64,000 nucleotides of DNA from Enterococcus haemoperoxidus ATCC BAA-382 (GCF_000407165.1 NZ_KE136479.1:1127464-1191463); one strand, 5' to 3'; counted from the first letter of the stretch, positions 9,700-18,940 are shown. Numbers and translations are program-made. Notes: generated by a model from the letters alone, not told the origin.

Positions 9700-10047
9700 A
9701 TGAATCCATTAATTCAAGAATTAACACAAGAACAACTACGTACGGATATCCCAGCGTTTCGTCCTGGAGACACTGTTCGCGTACATGCGAAAGTAGTCGA
9801 AGGAACACGCGAACGTATCCAATTATTTGAAGGAGTTGTTATCGGACGCCGCGGCGCTGGTATCAGCGAAACTTATACAGTACGTAAAATTTCTAATGGT
9901 GTTGGTGTGGAACGTACATTCCCATTACACACACCACGTGTTGCTCAAATCGAAGTAGTTCGTTATGGTAAAGTTCGTCGTGCGAAACTTTATTACTTAC
10001 GTGCATTACACGGTAAAGCAGCTCGTATTAAAGAAATCCGTCGTTAA
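9700..10047 (+). CDS. rplS: 50S ribosomal protein L19
   Basis: This 115-residue basic protein shows the L19 signatures: [32 protein letters not shown], and the C-terminal [18 protein letters not shown]19 sits at the 30S-50S interface. The ATG follows GAGGAG. It has its own promoter and leader and is closed by a classic terminator. Confidence 0.98.
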   Translation: MNPLIQELTQEQLRTDIPAFRPGDTVRVHAKVVEGTRERIQLFEGVVIGRRGAGISETYTVRKISNGVGVERTFPLHTPRVAQIEVVRYGKVRRAKLYYLRALHGKAARIKEIRR

Positions 10048-10070
10048 AAACTTGTTATTAATTAACAATG

Positions 10071-10103
10071 AACCCCTTGATTATCAAGGGGTTTTATTTT
10101 TTT
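10071..10103 (+). terminator. rplS terminator
   Basis: AACCCCTTGA (10071-10080) and TCAAGGGGTT (10084-10093) form a perfect 10-bp stem with a 3-base loop, followed by a T-rich tail. Confidence 0.93.
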
Positions 10104-10242
10104 ATTGATAGTAACTCTTTCCAAAAGCAAAAGAAAGTAGAAAAGAGGATAGGAGCACGAAAGTCTGCATCTCTTTAACTTTTATTCCCCAAAGGGTATT
10201 ATAACTTGTTAAGATAAAAACATTAATCAAAAAGAAATAGAA

Positions 10243-10392
10243 TTAATTAAATAGGTAATGGGAAACAATGACTATGGTTAATGAAAAACCAAAATAAGAC
10301 AAAGCGATATACAAGTAAAGTTTTTCTCTTGTTGCTCTAAACTTAAACAATGAAAAAACACCGAAAATAAAGAAAATTACCGATAATATCAT
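10243..10392 (-). CDS. Small hydrophobic membrane protein of 49 residues (unrecognised)
   Basis: A short frame on the minus strand begins at an ATG (10392-10390) with an excellent ribosome site, GAGGTGAGGG. It encodes 49 residues: an N-terminal hydrophobic span (MILSVIFFIFGVFSLF), a short basic loop (KFRATREK), and a second hydrophobic span rich in Tyr, Phe, Leu and Val (about residues 25-47). The likely topology is two spans with a small polar loop. It lies downstream of mvaE on the same strand, after the mvaE terminator. I do not recognise the family. The ribosome site and clean hydrophobic pattern argue that it is real. Confidence 0.6.
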   Translation of the reverse strand: MILSVIFFIFGVFSLFKFRATREKLYLYIALSYFGFSLTIVIVSHYLFN

Positions 10393-10502
10393 GACCCTCA
10401 CCTCTAAAAGAATTTTAACAAGTCAAAACAAAAATGGACAAAAGAAATGAAAGTAGTAGGGACGTTAAAAATCAATAAATTGAGATAATCTTAAAATTAT
10501 AA

Positions 10503-10566
10503 TAAAAATAAACCCTTATAAGTGCTAATTAATTTTAATAGGCAACTCATAGGGTTTATTTTTATC
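10503..10566. terminator. mvaE terminator, long bidirectional hairpin
   Basis: An A/T-rich stem of about 20 bp is formed by the arm ending AAACCCTTATAAGTGC and the arm GCAACTCATAGGGTTT, with one or two mismatches. On the minus strand it runs into T-rich sequence after mvaE. Confidence 0.8.
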
Positions 10567-10605
10567 CTCTCAGTTAATAAATTAGTTTAGTGCGTTAACT
10601 TATTA

Positions 10606-13020
10606 TTATCTCAATTCTAATAAAAATGCCAAAGCTTTTTCTTGATTCATTACACCTGTTTTGAGTCTCTCTGCGATTATTTCGATTTCTGCACCCTTTG
10701 CGCCAACAGACATAGCTAAAGAGCGAGCTTGTAAGGACATATGACCTTGTTGAATACCTTCTGAGACTAAAGCACGTAAAGCAGCTAAATTTTGTGCTAA
10801 ACCAATAGCTGCGATTACTTCCGCTAATTCTTTAGCATCGGTCACATTTAAAATCTCTAAAGCAGCCTGAGCTTTTGGTAAAACACGGATTGCACCGCCA
10901 ACTGTTCCAATTGCTAATGGTAACTCAATTGTGCCTTTCAAACCATCATTGACAAGTTTCCATCGACTTAAACCGTGATAGCTACCTGTTGAAGCATAGG
11001 CATGAGCTGCCGCTGCGACTGCACGTGTATCGTTTCCTGTTGCTAGAATCACGGCTTCTATCCCATTCATAATACCTTTATTATGTGTAGTCGCCCGATA
11101 AGGATCTATTTGTGCGAGTTGTGAAGCCGCAGCAATTTTTTCTGCAATGAATCTTCCAGACTCTAAATCACCAGTTTTGCTTAAACTAGCAAATGAAACG
11201 TCACATGTGGCTGTTACTAAAGATTCCGTTGCGTAATTACTCAAGATACTAAACAGAATTTCATCATCAAACCATTGACGGAATAAATCAGCAACCCCTT
11301 CTAAAATAGAGTTGAGAATATTGGCTCCCATAGCATCTTTGGTATCAACAAGTAAATCCACTGATAAATAGCTATTGTCCTTTGTAAACTGACGAACTTG
11401 GATTCGTTTTAATCCACCGCCACGTTTTACAATAGAAGGATAACTTTTTTCAGCTTGAACAAAAATCTCTTCAGAAAATTGGTTGATTTTATCTTCGATT
11501 AGCGCTGAATCGTTAACATTCATAAAAACAATTTGACCTCGTAAAAGACCTTCTGCTAATTTACTGTGAATACTGCCGGATTGTTGAATCATTTTGGCTC
11601 CATTACTACATGCTGCAATGACAGAAGGTTCTTCTGTTGCCATAGGAACTTGGTAGCTTTTATTATTGACTAAAATATCTGGTACAACGCCCATTGGCAA
11701 AGCCATTTCACTGATTTGATTTTCAATTAAATGATTCGCAATATCTTCATCTAATGACATGTTTTCTAATTCATATCTGCTTTCTATAGAAAGATTGCCC
11801 ATCTCTTGTAAAAATGTTAAGCGTTCTTCTTTTGATAGTTGGTAAAATTTTTTATCCGAGTGTGCTTTTTGTGGGCGCTCAATCAGCATGGCAAGACCAA
11901 GACCACCGCCAACACATAGGGAAGCCACTCCATATTGACCGTTTGTGTCCTCTAATTGATGTGCTAAAGTCGCTACGATTCGAGTGCCAGAAGCACCAAT
12001 TGGATGACCTAAACTAATACCTCCACCCCAAATATTGAGTTTCTTGTCAGGTATCTTCAATTCATTTTGAACGACAATGGAAGATGCCGCAAAAGCTTCA
12101 TTGATTTCAAATAAATCAATGTCTTCAACTGTCAGATCATTGCGTTGTAACAAGGTTTGAATGGCCTTGATGGGTGAAATACCCATTATGCTTGGGTCGA
12201 TCCCGATTTCAGTAACATCTTTCACAATAGCGAGATAAGGAATTTGATGTTCTTCTGCGAATGATTTTGAAGCTAGGATCATTGCTGAAGCTGCATCGTT
12301 GATCGTTGATGCGTTACCTGCTGTGACAGAGCCATCTGCTTTAAAAACTGTTTTCAATGTACTTAGTTTTTCAACAGTGGTATCTTTTCGAACACCTTCA
12401 TCGTGCTCAAAAATAGCATTATCGATAGAAAGGGGGACTATTTCCTTTACAAATTTTCCTTCTGCTTGTGCTTGGGCTGCTTTTCTTTGTGAATGAGCCG
12501 CAAAAGCATCTTGCATTTCTCGTGTAATGGTAAACTGTTGAGCAACGTTTTCTGCTGTCAATCCCATTGCTTTACCGCTAAATGCATCAGTTAAACCATC
12601 TACCATCATAGTTGGAGCAGGTTTTGAATAGGTATCCTCTTCTTTGTATGTGATAGCAGGGGCCGTTGTCATGCTTTCTGTTCCTCCGGCTATAATAACT
12701 TCAGCTTGGCCTAATTGAATGGCTTGTTTGGCTAAGCTGATTGCTTTCATGCCTGATCCGCAAACTTCATTTACAGTAAAAGCCGGCACTTCAAAGCCCA
12801 ACCCGCTATTGATTGCAATTTGTCTTGCTGGATTTTGTCCATTTCCAGCTTGTAGTACGTTTCCAAAAACGACTTGCTTTATATGTTCTGCTGCTTTTGT
12901 ATTCCTTTTAAGTAACTCTTTTGTAACTGCTGTTCCTAGCTCAACTGCAGATAATGATTTTAATTGTCCTCGATACTTCCCGATAGGCGTTCTCAAGGCG
13001 TCGATAATTACGATTTCCAC
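10606..13020 (-). CDS. mvaE: Acetyl-CoA acetyltransferase / HMG-CoA reductase fusion
   Basis: This 804-residue bifunctional enzyme joins two mevalonate-pathway activities. Residues about 1-390 are a thiolase: the acyl-enzyme Cys87 lies in NEVCGSG, followed by [13 protein letters not shown] and the second Cys in CVGGGLG. Residues about 400-804 are class II HMG-CoA reductase, with [27 protein letters not shown] and the late GHM histidine. This fusion is typical of enterococci. The start is GTG at 13020, 5 bases after GGAGGTGA. It diverges from mvaS, so one intergenic region can control the first three steps to mevalonate. Confidence 0.97.
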   Translation of the reverse strand: MEIVIIDALRTPIGKYRGQLKSLSAVELGTAVTKELLKRNTKAAEHIKQVVFGNVLQAGNGQNPARQIAINSGLGFEVPAFTVNEVCGSGMKAISLAKQAIQLGQAEVIIAGGTESMTTAPAITYKEEDTYSKPAPTMMVDGLTDAFSGKAMGLTAENVAQQFTITREMQDAFAAHSQRKAAQAQAEGKFVKEIVPLSIDNAIFEHDEGVRKDTTVEKLSTLKTVFKADGSVTAGNASTINDAASAMILASKSFAEEHQIPYLAIVKDVTEIGIDPSIMGISPIKAIQTLLQRNDLTVEDIDLFEINEAFAASSIVVQNELKIPDKKLNIWGGGISLGHPIGASGTRIVATLAHQLEDTNGQYGVASLCVGGGLGLAMLIERPQKAHSDKKFYQLSKEERLTFLQEMGNLSIESRYELENMSLDEDIANHLIENQISEMALPMGVVPDILVNNKSYQVPMATEEPSVIAACSNGAKMIQQSGSIHSKLAEGLLRGQIVFMNVNDSALIEDKINQFSEEIFVQAEKSYPSIVKRGGGLKRIQVRQFTKDNSYLSVDLLVDTKDAMGANILNSILEGVADLFRQWFDDEILFSILSNYATESLVTATCDVSFASLSKTGDLESGRFIAEKIAAASQLAQIDPYRATTHNKGIMNGIEAVILATGNDTRAVAAAAHAYASTGSYHGLSRWKLVNDGLKGTIELPLAIGTVGGAIRVLPKAQAALEILNVTDAKELAEVIAAIGLAQNLAALRALVSEGIQQGHMSLQARSLAMSVGAKGAEIEIIAERLKTGVMNQEKALAFLLELR

Positions 13021-13205
13021 GACGTCACCTCCACTATGAAATATACCATGCTTTGTGAAAAAAGAATACTCTATAAACCATAATAAAAAAACTTCAGAAA
13101 TTCTTTAACAAATTTTAAATTATCCTTTTTTCTACCAATCTTGCTCGAATTTATGATAAATTATAGTAGGTAATGAATTGAGAATAACGACAAAGGAGAT
13201 ATACA
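13021..13205. promoter_or_regulatory. Divergent mvaE/mvaS promoter region
   Basis: The 185 bases between the divergent genes must carry both promoters. On the plus strand TATAGT (13162-13167) follows TTGCTC (13141-13146) with a short 15-base spacer and could be the mvaS promoter. No clear mvaE -35/-10 pair stands out, and no operator was recognised. Confidence 0.4.
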
Positions 13206-14357
13206 ATGAACGTTGGCATAGATAAAATCAGTTTTTTTGTCCCACCATACTACGTAGATATGACCGATTTAGCTTTAGCAAGAGAGGTAGATCCGAATAA
13301 ATTCCATATCGGTATTGGACAAGACAAAATGGCCGTTAATAAAAAAACACAAGATATTGTGACTTTTGCGGCAAATGCTGCAAAAAATATTTTAACGGAT
13401 GAAGATAAAAAGCAAATTGATATGGTAATTGTTGGGACAGAATCTGGTATTGATGAATCAAAGGCATCAGCAGTAGTGTTGCATCGTTTGTTGGGGATTC
13501 AACCATTTGCACGTGCATTTGAAATAAAAGAAGCTTGCTACGCTGGAACTGCTGCTTTACAATATGCGGTGGCACATATTCAAAGCCATCCTGAAAGTAG
13601 AGTATTAGTGATTGCTTCTGATATTGCAAAATATGGACTAGCTTCAGGTGGCGAACCAACACAAGGTGCAGGAGCCGTAGCAATGCTAGTTTCAGCAGCT
13701 CCAAGAATTTTACAATTAAATGATGATAGTGTGGCATTAACGCAAGATATTTATGATTTTTGGCGTCCGGTTGGACATGATTATCCAATGGTGGATGGTC
13801 AACTATCGAATGAAACGTACATTCAAGCTTTCCAAAAAGTATGGGAAGAATATCAACGCCGTCATAATAAATCAATTGCTGATTTTCATGCATTGGCTTT
13901 TCATATTCCTTATACAAAAATGGGGAAAAAAGCGTTGTTAGCAGCTTTGGAGGATGAATCATCAGATGAGCAGGAACGTATTTTAAATAAATATGAATCA
14001 AGTATTTTATATAGTCGACAAGTCGGTAATTTATACACAGGCTCTTTGTACTTGGGGTTGATTTCATTGTTAGAAAATGGTGGATTAGATGCAGGAGAAC
14101 AAGTTGGATTATTTAGTTACGGTTCTGGTACTGTAGCAGAATTTTTTAGTGGTACACTTGTTGAAGGGTATCAAACTCAATTACTTACAGATCTTCATCA
14201 AAAGCAATTGGCTGAACGAAAAGTGTTATCGATTGCTGAGTATGAAGAAATCTTTAATGATGTTTTGAATACCGATGTGGATAGTGAATATGAAGATTCG
14301 CTTCTTTTTAGTATCACGGCTACTTCAAATACGGTTAGAGCGTACAAGGAAAAGTAA
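13206..14357 (+). CDS. mvaS: Hydroxymethylglutaryl-CoA synthase
   Basis: This 383-residue bacterial HMG-CoA synthase condenses acetyl-CoA with acetoacetyl-CoA. The catalytic Cys111 lies in EACYAGTAAL, the general base Glu in GTESGIDESK, and the catalytic His in LAFHIPYTKMGKKAL. The product feeds the reductase half of MvaE, so the divergent pair makes mevalonate from acetyl-CoA. The start follows AAAGGAG. The gene ends before an enterococcal intergenic repeat that includes its terminator. Confidence 0.97.
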   Translation: MNVGIDKISFFVPPYYVDMTDLALAREVDPNKFHIGIGQDKMAVNKKTQDIVTFAANAAKNILTDEDKKQIDMVIVGTESGIDESKASAVVLHRLLGIQPFARAFEIKEACYAGTAALQYAVAHIQSHPESRVLVIASDIAKYGLASGGEPTQGAGAVAMLVSAAPRILQLNDDSVALTQDIYDFWRPVGHDYPMVDGQLSNETYIQAFQKVWEEYQRRHNKSIADFHALAFHIPYTKMGKKALLAALEDESSDEQERILNKYESSILYSRQVGNLYTGSLYLGLISLLENGGLDAGEQVGLFSYGSGTVAEFFSGTLVEGYQTQLLTDLHQKQLAERKVLSIAEYEEIFNDVLNTDVDSEYEDSLLFSITATSNTVRAYKEK

Positions 14358-14472
14358 ATAAAATGAATAATTTAAATGATTAAATTGCCTTGAAAAAATA
14401 GATTAGTCATAAAATTTGTTGTGCTGCATTGTATTTTTTGCCTTTTCTATTTCTAAATTTTTATAATTTCAA

Positions 14473-14580
14473 GAGGTTGGAACAGAAGTGTTTATTTCTG
14501 AAAGTGTTGCTTCTTCCCCAAACGATTATTTGGATTACTTGAGGTTGAAATATGACTCGTAGAGTTATGTTTCAGCCTCT
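14473..14580 (+). repeat. Enterococcal-style intergenic hairpin repeat, copy 1 (includes mvaS terminator)
   Basis: The element opens with GAGGTTGGAACAGAAG and continues TTATTTCTGAAAG, TGCTTCTTCC and ATTATTTGGATTAC. These modules recur in modified form in the copy at 54519-54624 and in part at 50648-50758. It ends in a hairpin, GAGGTTGAAA (14541-14550) with TTTCAGCCTC (14570-14579) and inner ATGACTC/GAGTTAT, followed by TTTATT, which should terminate mvaS. The rest of the 14358-14797 gap holds only the merR promoter. Confidence 0.6.
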
Positions 14581-14720
14581 TTATTCTAGTTTTTAACAAA
14601 GTTATTCATTGTAGAACAAAAATTTGAAGTCTTGTATAAAAATAGTGATGCTAAAAAGTAATTGTGTTACGATAAACAATTAAACATCAGCCGCTCGTTT
14701 TTCCAAGTCAATAAGAAAGT

Positions 14721-14750
14721 TTGTAAAAGAGAATAAAATTGTTTTATAAT
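14721..14750 (+). promoter_or_regulatory. Promoter of the first merR gene
   Basis: TTGTAA (14721-14726), an 18-base spacer, and TATAAT (14745-14750) lie 48 bases before the merR ATG. Confidence 0.55.
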
Positions 14751-14797
14751 AAAAAAGAAGTAGACTTGTTAAGGGATTCACAGAGGAGGATTGAGGT

Positions 14798-15190
14798 ATG
14801 AATATAAAGAAAGTAAGTGAATTAAGTGGCGTTTCTGCAGATACGATCAGATATTATGAACGAATTGGTTTGATTCCACCTGTGAAACGTAATAGTAATG
14901 GGATTCGAAACTTTGATGAAGAAGATTTACGCTGGATCGTTTTTAGTAGACAAATGAGAAATGCAGGTCTATCTATTGAATCGTTAGTGGAATATTTAAC
15001 CTTGTTTCAAGTTGGGAATGAAACAGTGCCAGCCCGTAAAGAAATCATTGCGGATCAAATTTCGGAATTAAAAGAAAAAGCTTCGGAATTAAATACAGCA
15101 ATTGAACGTTTAGAGTTTAAACTAGCCAATTATGATGAGCATATGATTCCAGCTGAAAACGCGTTAAGAGATTTTAATATAAATAGATAA
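14798..15190 (+). CDS. MerR-family transcriptional regulator (AdhR-like)
   Basis: This 130-residue regulator has the N-terminal winged helix (MNIKKVSELSGVSADTIRYYERIGLIPP) and the family continuation LRWIVFSRQMRNAGLSIESLVEYL. A dimerising coiled coil occupies about residues 80-115. No cysteine or histidine metal cluster is visible, so it resembles the AdhR/aldehyde-responsive branch more than metal sensors; this is inference. Such proteins activate promoters with over-long 19-bp spacers. Exactly such a promoter (15283-15313) lies 92 bases downstream, before the aldo/keto reductase. The ATG follows GAGGAGG. Confidence 0.88.
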   Translation: MNIKKVSELSGVSADTIRYYERIGLIPPVKRNSNGIRNFDEEDLRWIVFSRQMRNAGLSIESLVEYLTLFQVGNETVPARKEIIADQISELKEKASELNTAIERLEFKLANYDEHMIPAENALRDFNINR

Positions 15191-15203
15191 TAGAAAATGA
15201 ATC

Positions 15204-15265
15204 GCTTCTAAAGCGTGTCTTTCTCCTATATTTTTTAGAGGAAGACTGCTTTAGAAGCTTTTTAT
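15204..15265 (+). terminator. merR terminator
   Basis: GCTTCTAAAGC (15204-15214) and GCTTTAGAAGC (15248-15258) pair perfectly. An inner GTCTTTCTC/GAGGAAGAC pairing extends the stem, and TTTTTATTT follows. Confidence 0.9.
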
Positions 15266-15282
15266 TTATTTTAACAAATCAC

Positions 15283-15313
15283 TTGACTTGGAGTGAACTT
15301 CAAGAGCTAGACT
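15283..15313 (+). promoter_or_regulatory. MerR-type promoter (19-bp spacer) of the first aldo/keto reductase operon
   Basis: TTGACT (15283-15288) and TAGACT (15308-15313) are separated by exactly 19 bases, the spacing MerR activators correct by DNA distortion. The spacer holds the dyad CTTGGAGTGAACTTCAAG (15287-15304), close to the AdhR-type box. The transcript would have a leader of about 235 bases before the reductase ATG, in which I see no convincing gene. Confidence 0.75.
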
Positions 15314-15556
15314 GTTGTTGTTAGTAAGAAAAATGGTCATTTATTTGGTAGGACATTTATATTATCTAGCTATATGGTTTAGCCACTGCATTTTTGCTTT
15401 GAAACATGCCAAGAAACACAATGAAGCTATGAGTGGATGTTGATTGGTACGAGTGATTGAAAGAAACGTTGTGTCAATTCAATCATTATATGTTGAATTT
15501 TAGTAATGTAGTAGTACTAGAAAAAAAACGAAAAATAAACTAGAGGAGGAAATACA

Positions 15557-16540
15557 ATGAACTATGTAAAATTTGGCAATACAGGAATGGAAGTTTCAAG
15601 AATTTGCTTAGGTGCAATGGGGTTTGGTGATCCGAATAGTGGCTTTCACGAGTGGGTTTTAGAAGAGGAAGAAAGTAAAAAAGTCATTAAAAAAGCACTA
15701 GATTTAGGGATCAATTTCTTTGATACAGCCAATGTTTATTCATACGGAGCTAGTGAACGGATTCTTGGCAAAGCACTGAATGAATATGCGAATCGTGATG
15801 AAATTGTTGTTGCCACTAAATTATTCACTACCATGAAAAAAGATGTTCCAAACAGTGGTGGACTGTCAAGAAAAGAAATCTTTCATCAAATTGATGCTAG
15901 CTTAGAGCGTTTAAGGATGGATTATGTTGATTTATATATTATTCATCGTTGGGATTATAATACGCCAATCGAAGAAACGATGGAAGCTTTACATGATGTT
16001 GTGAAATCAGGAAAAGCCCGTTATATTGGTGCTTCAGCGATGTTTGCTTGGCAATTTGCTAAAGCGCAAGCAGTAGCTGAAAAAAACGGTTGGACAAAAT
16101 TCGTGTCCATGCAAGATCATTTGAATTTGCTATATCGTGAAGAGGAAAGAGAAATGCTGCCGTTATGCGAAGATCAAAAAATTGCGGTGACACCCTATAG
16201 TCCATTAGCATCAGGTCGCTTAACACGTGATTGGAGCGCACAAACGAAACGTTTTGAAACTGATAAAACAGCGAGGTCAAAATATGATACAACAGCAGAT
16301 CAAGACCGTATCATCGTTGAAAGAGTGGCTGAAATCGCTGAAAAACGTGGTGTGGAGCGCGTACAAATCGCACTTGCTTGGTTACTTCAAAAAGGACCAG
16401 TTGTAGCACCGATTATTGGCGCAACCAAAGAAAGTCATTTGACGAATGCGATTCCTGCTTTAGAGTTAACCTTGACTGAAGAAGAAGTGCAGTTTTTAGA
16501 AGAACCTTATGTCCCTCATGCTATTGTTGGTCATAAATAA
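15557..16540 (+). CDS. Aldo/keto reductase
   Basis: This 327-residue NAD(P)H-dependent oxidoreductase has a TIM-barrel fold. The catalytic tetrad region is visible: FFDTANVYSYGASERILGKAL carries Asp and Tyr, VVATKLF the Lys, and YIIHRWD the His. The C-terminal cofactor site reads VAPIIGATKESH. Such enzymes reduce aldehydes and ketones. It sits behind a MerR-type promoter and next to a merR gene, so induction by reactive carbonyls is a reasonable inference. The ATG follows GAGGAGG. A second, different aldo/keto reductase at 33721 has the same promoter architecture. Confidence 0.88.
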   Translation: MNYVKFGNTGMEVSRICLGAMGFGDPNSGFHEWVLEEEESKKVIKKALDLGINFFDTANVYSYGASERILGKALNEYANRDEIVVATKLFTTMKKDVPNSGGLSRKEIFHQIDASLERLRMDYVDLYIIHRWDYNTPIEETMEALHDVVKSGKARYIGASAMFAWQFAKAQAVAEKNGWTKFVSMQDHLNLLYREEEREMLPLCEDQKIAVTPYSPLASGRLTRDWSAQTKRFETDKTARSKYDTTADQDRIIVERVAEIAEKRGVERVQIALAWLLQKGPVVAPIIGATKESHLTNAIPALELTLTEEEVQFLEEPYVPHAIVGHK

Positions 16541-16573
16541 AAGTTCAGTCAAAACGTGAAAGAAGGATTTAAC

Positions 16574-16852
16574 ATGAAAATAATGATTTTAGGTGCAGCA
16601 GGTCAAATTTCAAAAATGGTTACAGAGTTGATCTTAACAGAAACAAATCACGACCTTGTTTTGTATGGTCGCGATCTTTCAAGTCGGATTTTAGTAAAGG
16701 ACCCAAAGAGGGAGGTTATTATTGAAGGGGACTTTAATGATAAAGATAAATTAAAACAAGCATTAACCGGAGTGGATATTGCGTATTTAAATGATATGAG
16801 TTCGCCAAATGCGACACAATCAATCGTTGAAACAATGGAAGAATATGAATAG
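16574..16852 (+). pseudogene. NAD(P)-binding SDR-like protein, truncated after about 90 residues
   Basis: The frame starts at an ATG after GAAGGA and reads MKIMILGAAGQISKMV, the Gly-rich Rossmann start of atypical SDR/NmrA-like proteins. It continues through a plausible first half (HDLVLYGRD, EVIIEGDFND, GVDIAYLNDM). It then stops after 92 residues, where relatives run to about 200 or more and contain the rest of the fold. The stop lies inside the start of the next merR gene. It reads as a gene cut by a deletion or recombination, and the product is probably not functional. Confidence 0.7.
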
Positions 16853-17183
16853 TAAAGAAATAAGCAAGCGAACTAATACCCCAATCAACACCATTCGTTA
16901 CTTTGAACGAATCGGTTTGATTCCTCAGGTAAAGAGAAATCGTGATGGACTACGTGAGTTTAATGGAGAAGACGCTGATTGGATTTGTTTTATTAAGCAA
17001 ATGAGAGAAGTCAATCTTTCTATCGAAGGATTGATTGAATATGTAACTTTATCTATCCAACCAGAAAAAACAGTACATGCTAGATTAGAACTGCTGAATG
17101 AACAAAAAAATGAATTGGAAGAACAAATCAATCGGCTAGAGGCAGCAAAATCCGAGCTCCAAAGACGGATAATAATTAAATAA
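16845..17183 (+). CDS. MerR-family regulator, second copy, possibly 3'-altered
   Basis: This 112-residue protein begins SKEISKRTNTPINTIRYFERIGLIPQV, a complete MerR winged helix, and continues DADWICFIKQMREVNLSIEGLIEYV and a coiled coil. It is clearly related to the regulator at 14798. The start overlaps the end of the truncated SDR frame and has only a weak GGAAG ribosome site. The C-terminus ends abruptly in QRRIIIK, shorter than its relative, right where an alcohol dehydrogenase remnant begins. It may be functional through its DNA-binding and dimer regions, but the locus looks rearranged. Confidence 0.7.
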   Translation: MNSKEISKRTNTPINTIRYFERIGLIPQVKRNRDGLREFNGEDADWICFIKQMREVNLSIEGLIEYVTLSIQPEKTVHARLELLNEQKNELEEQINRLEAAKSELQRRIIIK

Positions 17184-17332
17184 GTCTAATAGAAATGATC
17201 AACTTTATAGCTGAAAATAATGCATCACCTCAAATTGAAATGATTACGGTAGATCAAGTATCTGTTATTTATGATCATGTATCAAAAAGCGAGGGTAAAT
17301 ATCGCTTCGAAATTGATACGGAAACGTTATAA
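17183..17332 (+). pseudogene. Zinc-dependent alcohol dehydrogenase, C-terminal remnant
   Basis: Reading in the frame of the ATG at 17195 gives MINFIAENNASPQIEMI, then VDQVSVIYDHV, then KYRFEIDTETL and a stop at 17332. This matches the extreme C-terminus of medium-chain zinc alcohol dehydrogenases (pattern FxAExxxxPxIExxxxDQVxxAYxxV...YRFVxD). The remaining 300 or so residues are absent. It directly follows the second merR gene, so the two may have been an intact regulator-dehydrogenase pair. No function is expected. Confidence 0.65.
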
Positions 17333-17408
17333 AGTATAAAATGGTTCTTTTAGAAATTTGTTCTGTTTTATTGTAAAATAAGCATGTGAACTTAAAAGGA
17401 GAACCATT

Positions 17409-18293
17409 ATGGAATTAAGAGAACTACGTTATTTTTGGACCGTTGCAGAAGAAAGAAATTTTTCAAAAGCGGCAAAAGTTCTGCATATTACGCAACCGAC
17501 TTTAAGCCGACAAATCAAAGAATTTGAAGAGAAATTAGGCACGCCGCTTTTTATCAGAGAAAATAGGCAATTGACTTTAACAGAAGAAGGCTATTTTTTA
17601 AAAGAGCGTGCTGCTGAAATTTTAACTTTAACTGAACAAACAGAACGTGAATTTGAAGAACAGAGTAAAGGCTTTTTTAGTGGACATTTTTCAATAGGCT
17701 GTGTTGAAGCAGATAATTCAGATACGATGGCCATGATGTTAGAAGAATTGGTGAGTGATTATCCTCAAGTGACCTTCAATATTGTTTCTGGGACGAGTGA
17801 TGATATTAGTGATAAGTTGGAAAAGGGGATTTTGGATCTAGCCATATTATTAGAACCTATTGCTACAACGAACTTTGAAAAAATTATTTTACCTAGGGAA
17901 GAAAAATGGGGATTATTAGTATCTAATGATTCTTTTCTTGCACAAAAAAATATTATTCAACCGGATGATTTAGAAGGGATTCCACTATTAAGCTCAAATC
18001 GTTCGGAGGTTCAGTTAATGCTTGAAAGGTGGTTGGAGAAACCGTTCGATGGTTTAAATGTGGTAGGCACCTTTAATTTGATTTTCAATGTTTTTTCGTT
18101 AGTAGAAAACCGTGTTGGTTCAGCTTTAACGATTGAAGGGGCAACGACAAATGGCAAACATGACGGATTGACATTTGTCCCGTTAGCTCCTGAGGTTAAA
18201 ACAAACTGTGTTCTTGTTTGGAAGAAAAAACGAATCCAAACACCTGCAGTAAAAGAATTTATCCAACGATTCAATGATGCTTTTAAGGCATAG
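17409..18293 (+). CDS. LysR-family transcriptional regulator
   Basis: This 294-residue regulator has the LysR helix-turn-helix at residues 1-60 (MELRELRYFWTVAEERNFSKAA, TQPTLSRQIKEFEEKLG). The type 2 periplasmic-binding-like effector domain covers about 90-290. It most resembles small-molecule-sensing LysR proteins that control oxidoreductase genes. The target is likely the six-gene cluster immediately downstream on the same strand, an unusual codirectional layout for LysR. A hairpin terminator separates them. The ATG follows AAAGGAG. The effector is unknown. Confidence 0.9.
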   Translation: MELRELRYFWTVAEERNFSKAAKVLHITQPTLSRQIKEFEEKLGTPLFIRENRQLTLTEEGYFLKERAAEILTLTEQTEREFEEQSKGFFSGHFSIGCVEADNSDTMAMMLEELVSDYPQVTFNIVSGTSDDISDKLEKGILDLAILLEPIATTNFEKIILPREEKWGLLVSNDSFLAQKNIIQPDDLEGIPLLSSNRSEVQLMLERWLEKPFDGLNVVGTFNLIFNVFSLVENRVGSALTIEGATTNGKHDGLTFVPLAPEVKTNCVLVWKKKRIQTPAVKEFIQRFNDAFKA

Positions 18294-18326
18294 TAACTCA
18301 GTGCTGTAAGCATTAGACGTGTAGAG

Positions 18327-18378
18327 AAACAGGTTGTATCATTTACTTGTAAGTAGATGGTGCAACCTGTTTTTTTAT
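18327..18378 (+). terminator. Terminator between lysR and the flavodoxin gene
   Basis: AAACAGGTTG (18327-18336) pairs with CAACCTGTTT (18363-18372), with an inner TTACTT/AAGTAG pairing, then a T7 tract. Only 27 bases separate it from the next ATG, leaving little room for another promoter. Confidence 0.85.
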
Positions 18379-18405
18379 AAGTAAAGGATAAAAGAAGGTG
18401 ATCAA

Positions 18406-18912
18406 ATGACTGCAATCATTTATTTTTCTCGACCTTTTGAAAATTTGATTGATGGAAAGAAAGAGTATTTGCAGGTTGGAAATACGAAAATTATTGCGCA
18501 AAAGATTGCTGAGATACTCAGTGCTGAAATGTTTGAAATTATTCCACAAATAGTTTATCCGAAAGTTTACGAAGAAGTAGTTACGCAAGCAGAACAAGAA
18601 AAAGCAATGAACGAGCGACCAAAATATCAACCACTCTCCCTTAACTTAGTAAAACATCAAAATATTTATCTAGGCTATCCCAATTGGTGGGGCACTTTTC
18701 CAATGATTGTTACAACTTTTTTAGAAGAAAATGATTTTTCAGGAAAAAATATTTATCCCTTCTGCACACATGAAGGCAGTGGAATGGGCAATAGTATCAA
18801 CGATCTACAGAAATTATGTCCTGATTCAATTATCCATATTGGGATACCTATTCGTGGGTCCAGAGTTGAAAAAGCAGATATCGCAATCAAAAACTGGTTA
18901 CAACATGAATAA
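18406..18912 (+). CDS. Flavodoxin-family protein
   Basis: This 168-residue protein has the flavodoxin fold with an atypical start, TAIIYFSRPFENLIDGKKEYLQVGNTKIIAQKIAE. The FMN-contacting segments LGYPNWWGTFPMIV and FCTHEGSGMGNSINDL are clear. Such proteins carry electrons or act as FMN-dependent reductases in the cytosol. It is the first gene of a redox cluster that ends at 22379. The ATG follows GAAGGTGA. Confidence 0.85.
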   Translation: MTAIIYFSRPFENLIDGKKEYLQVGNTKIIAQKIAEILSAEMFEIIPQIVYPKVYEEVVTQAEQEKAMNERPKYQPLSLNLVKHQNIYLGYPNWWGTFPMIVTTFLEENDFSGKNIYPFCTHEGSGMGNSINDLQKLCPDSIIHIGIPIRGSRVEKADIAIKNWLQHE

Positions 18913-18940
18913 CCAAAAAAATCAATTGGAGGAATAAAAA

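Noticed and set aside
13336-14067. Long antisense frame opposite mvaS
   Set aside because: It lies wholly within mvaS, has His/Leu-rich low-complexity content typical of a shadow frame, and has no ribosome site.
15333-15443. Possible 36-residue frame in the leader of the first aldo/keto reductase operon
   Set aside because: No ribosome site, and the sequence shows no recognisable pattern.
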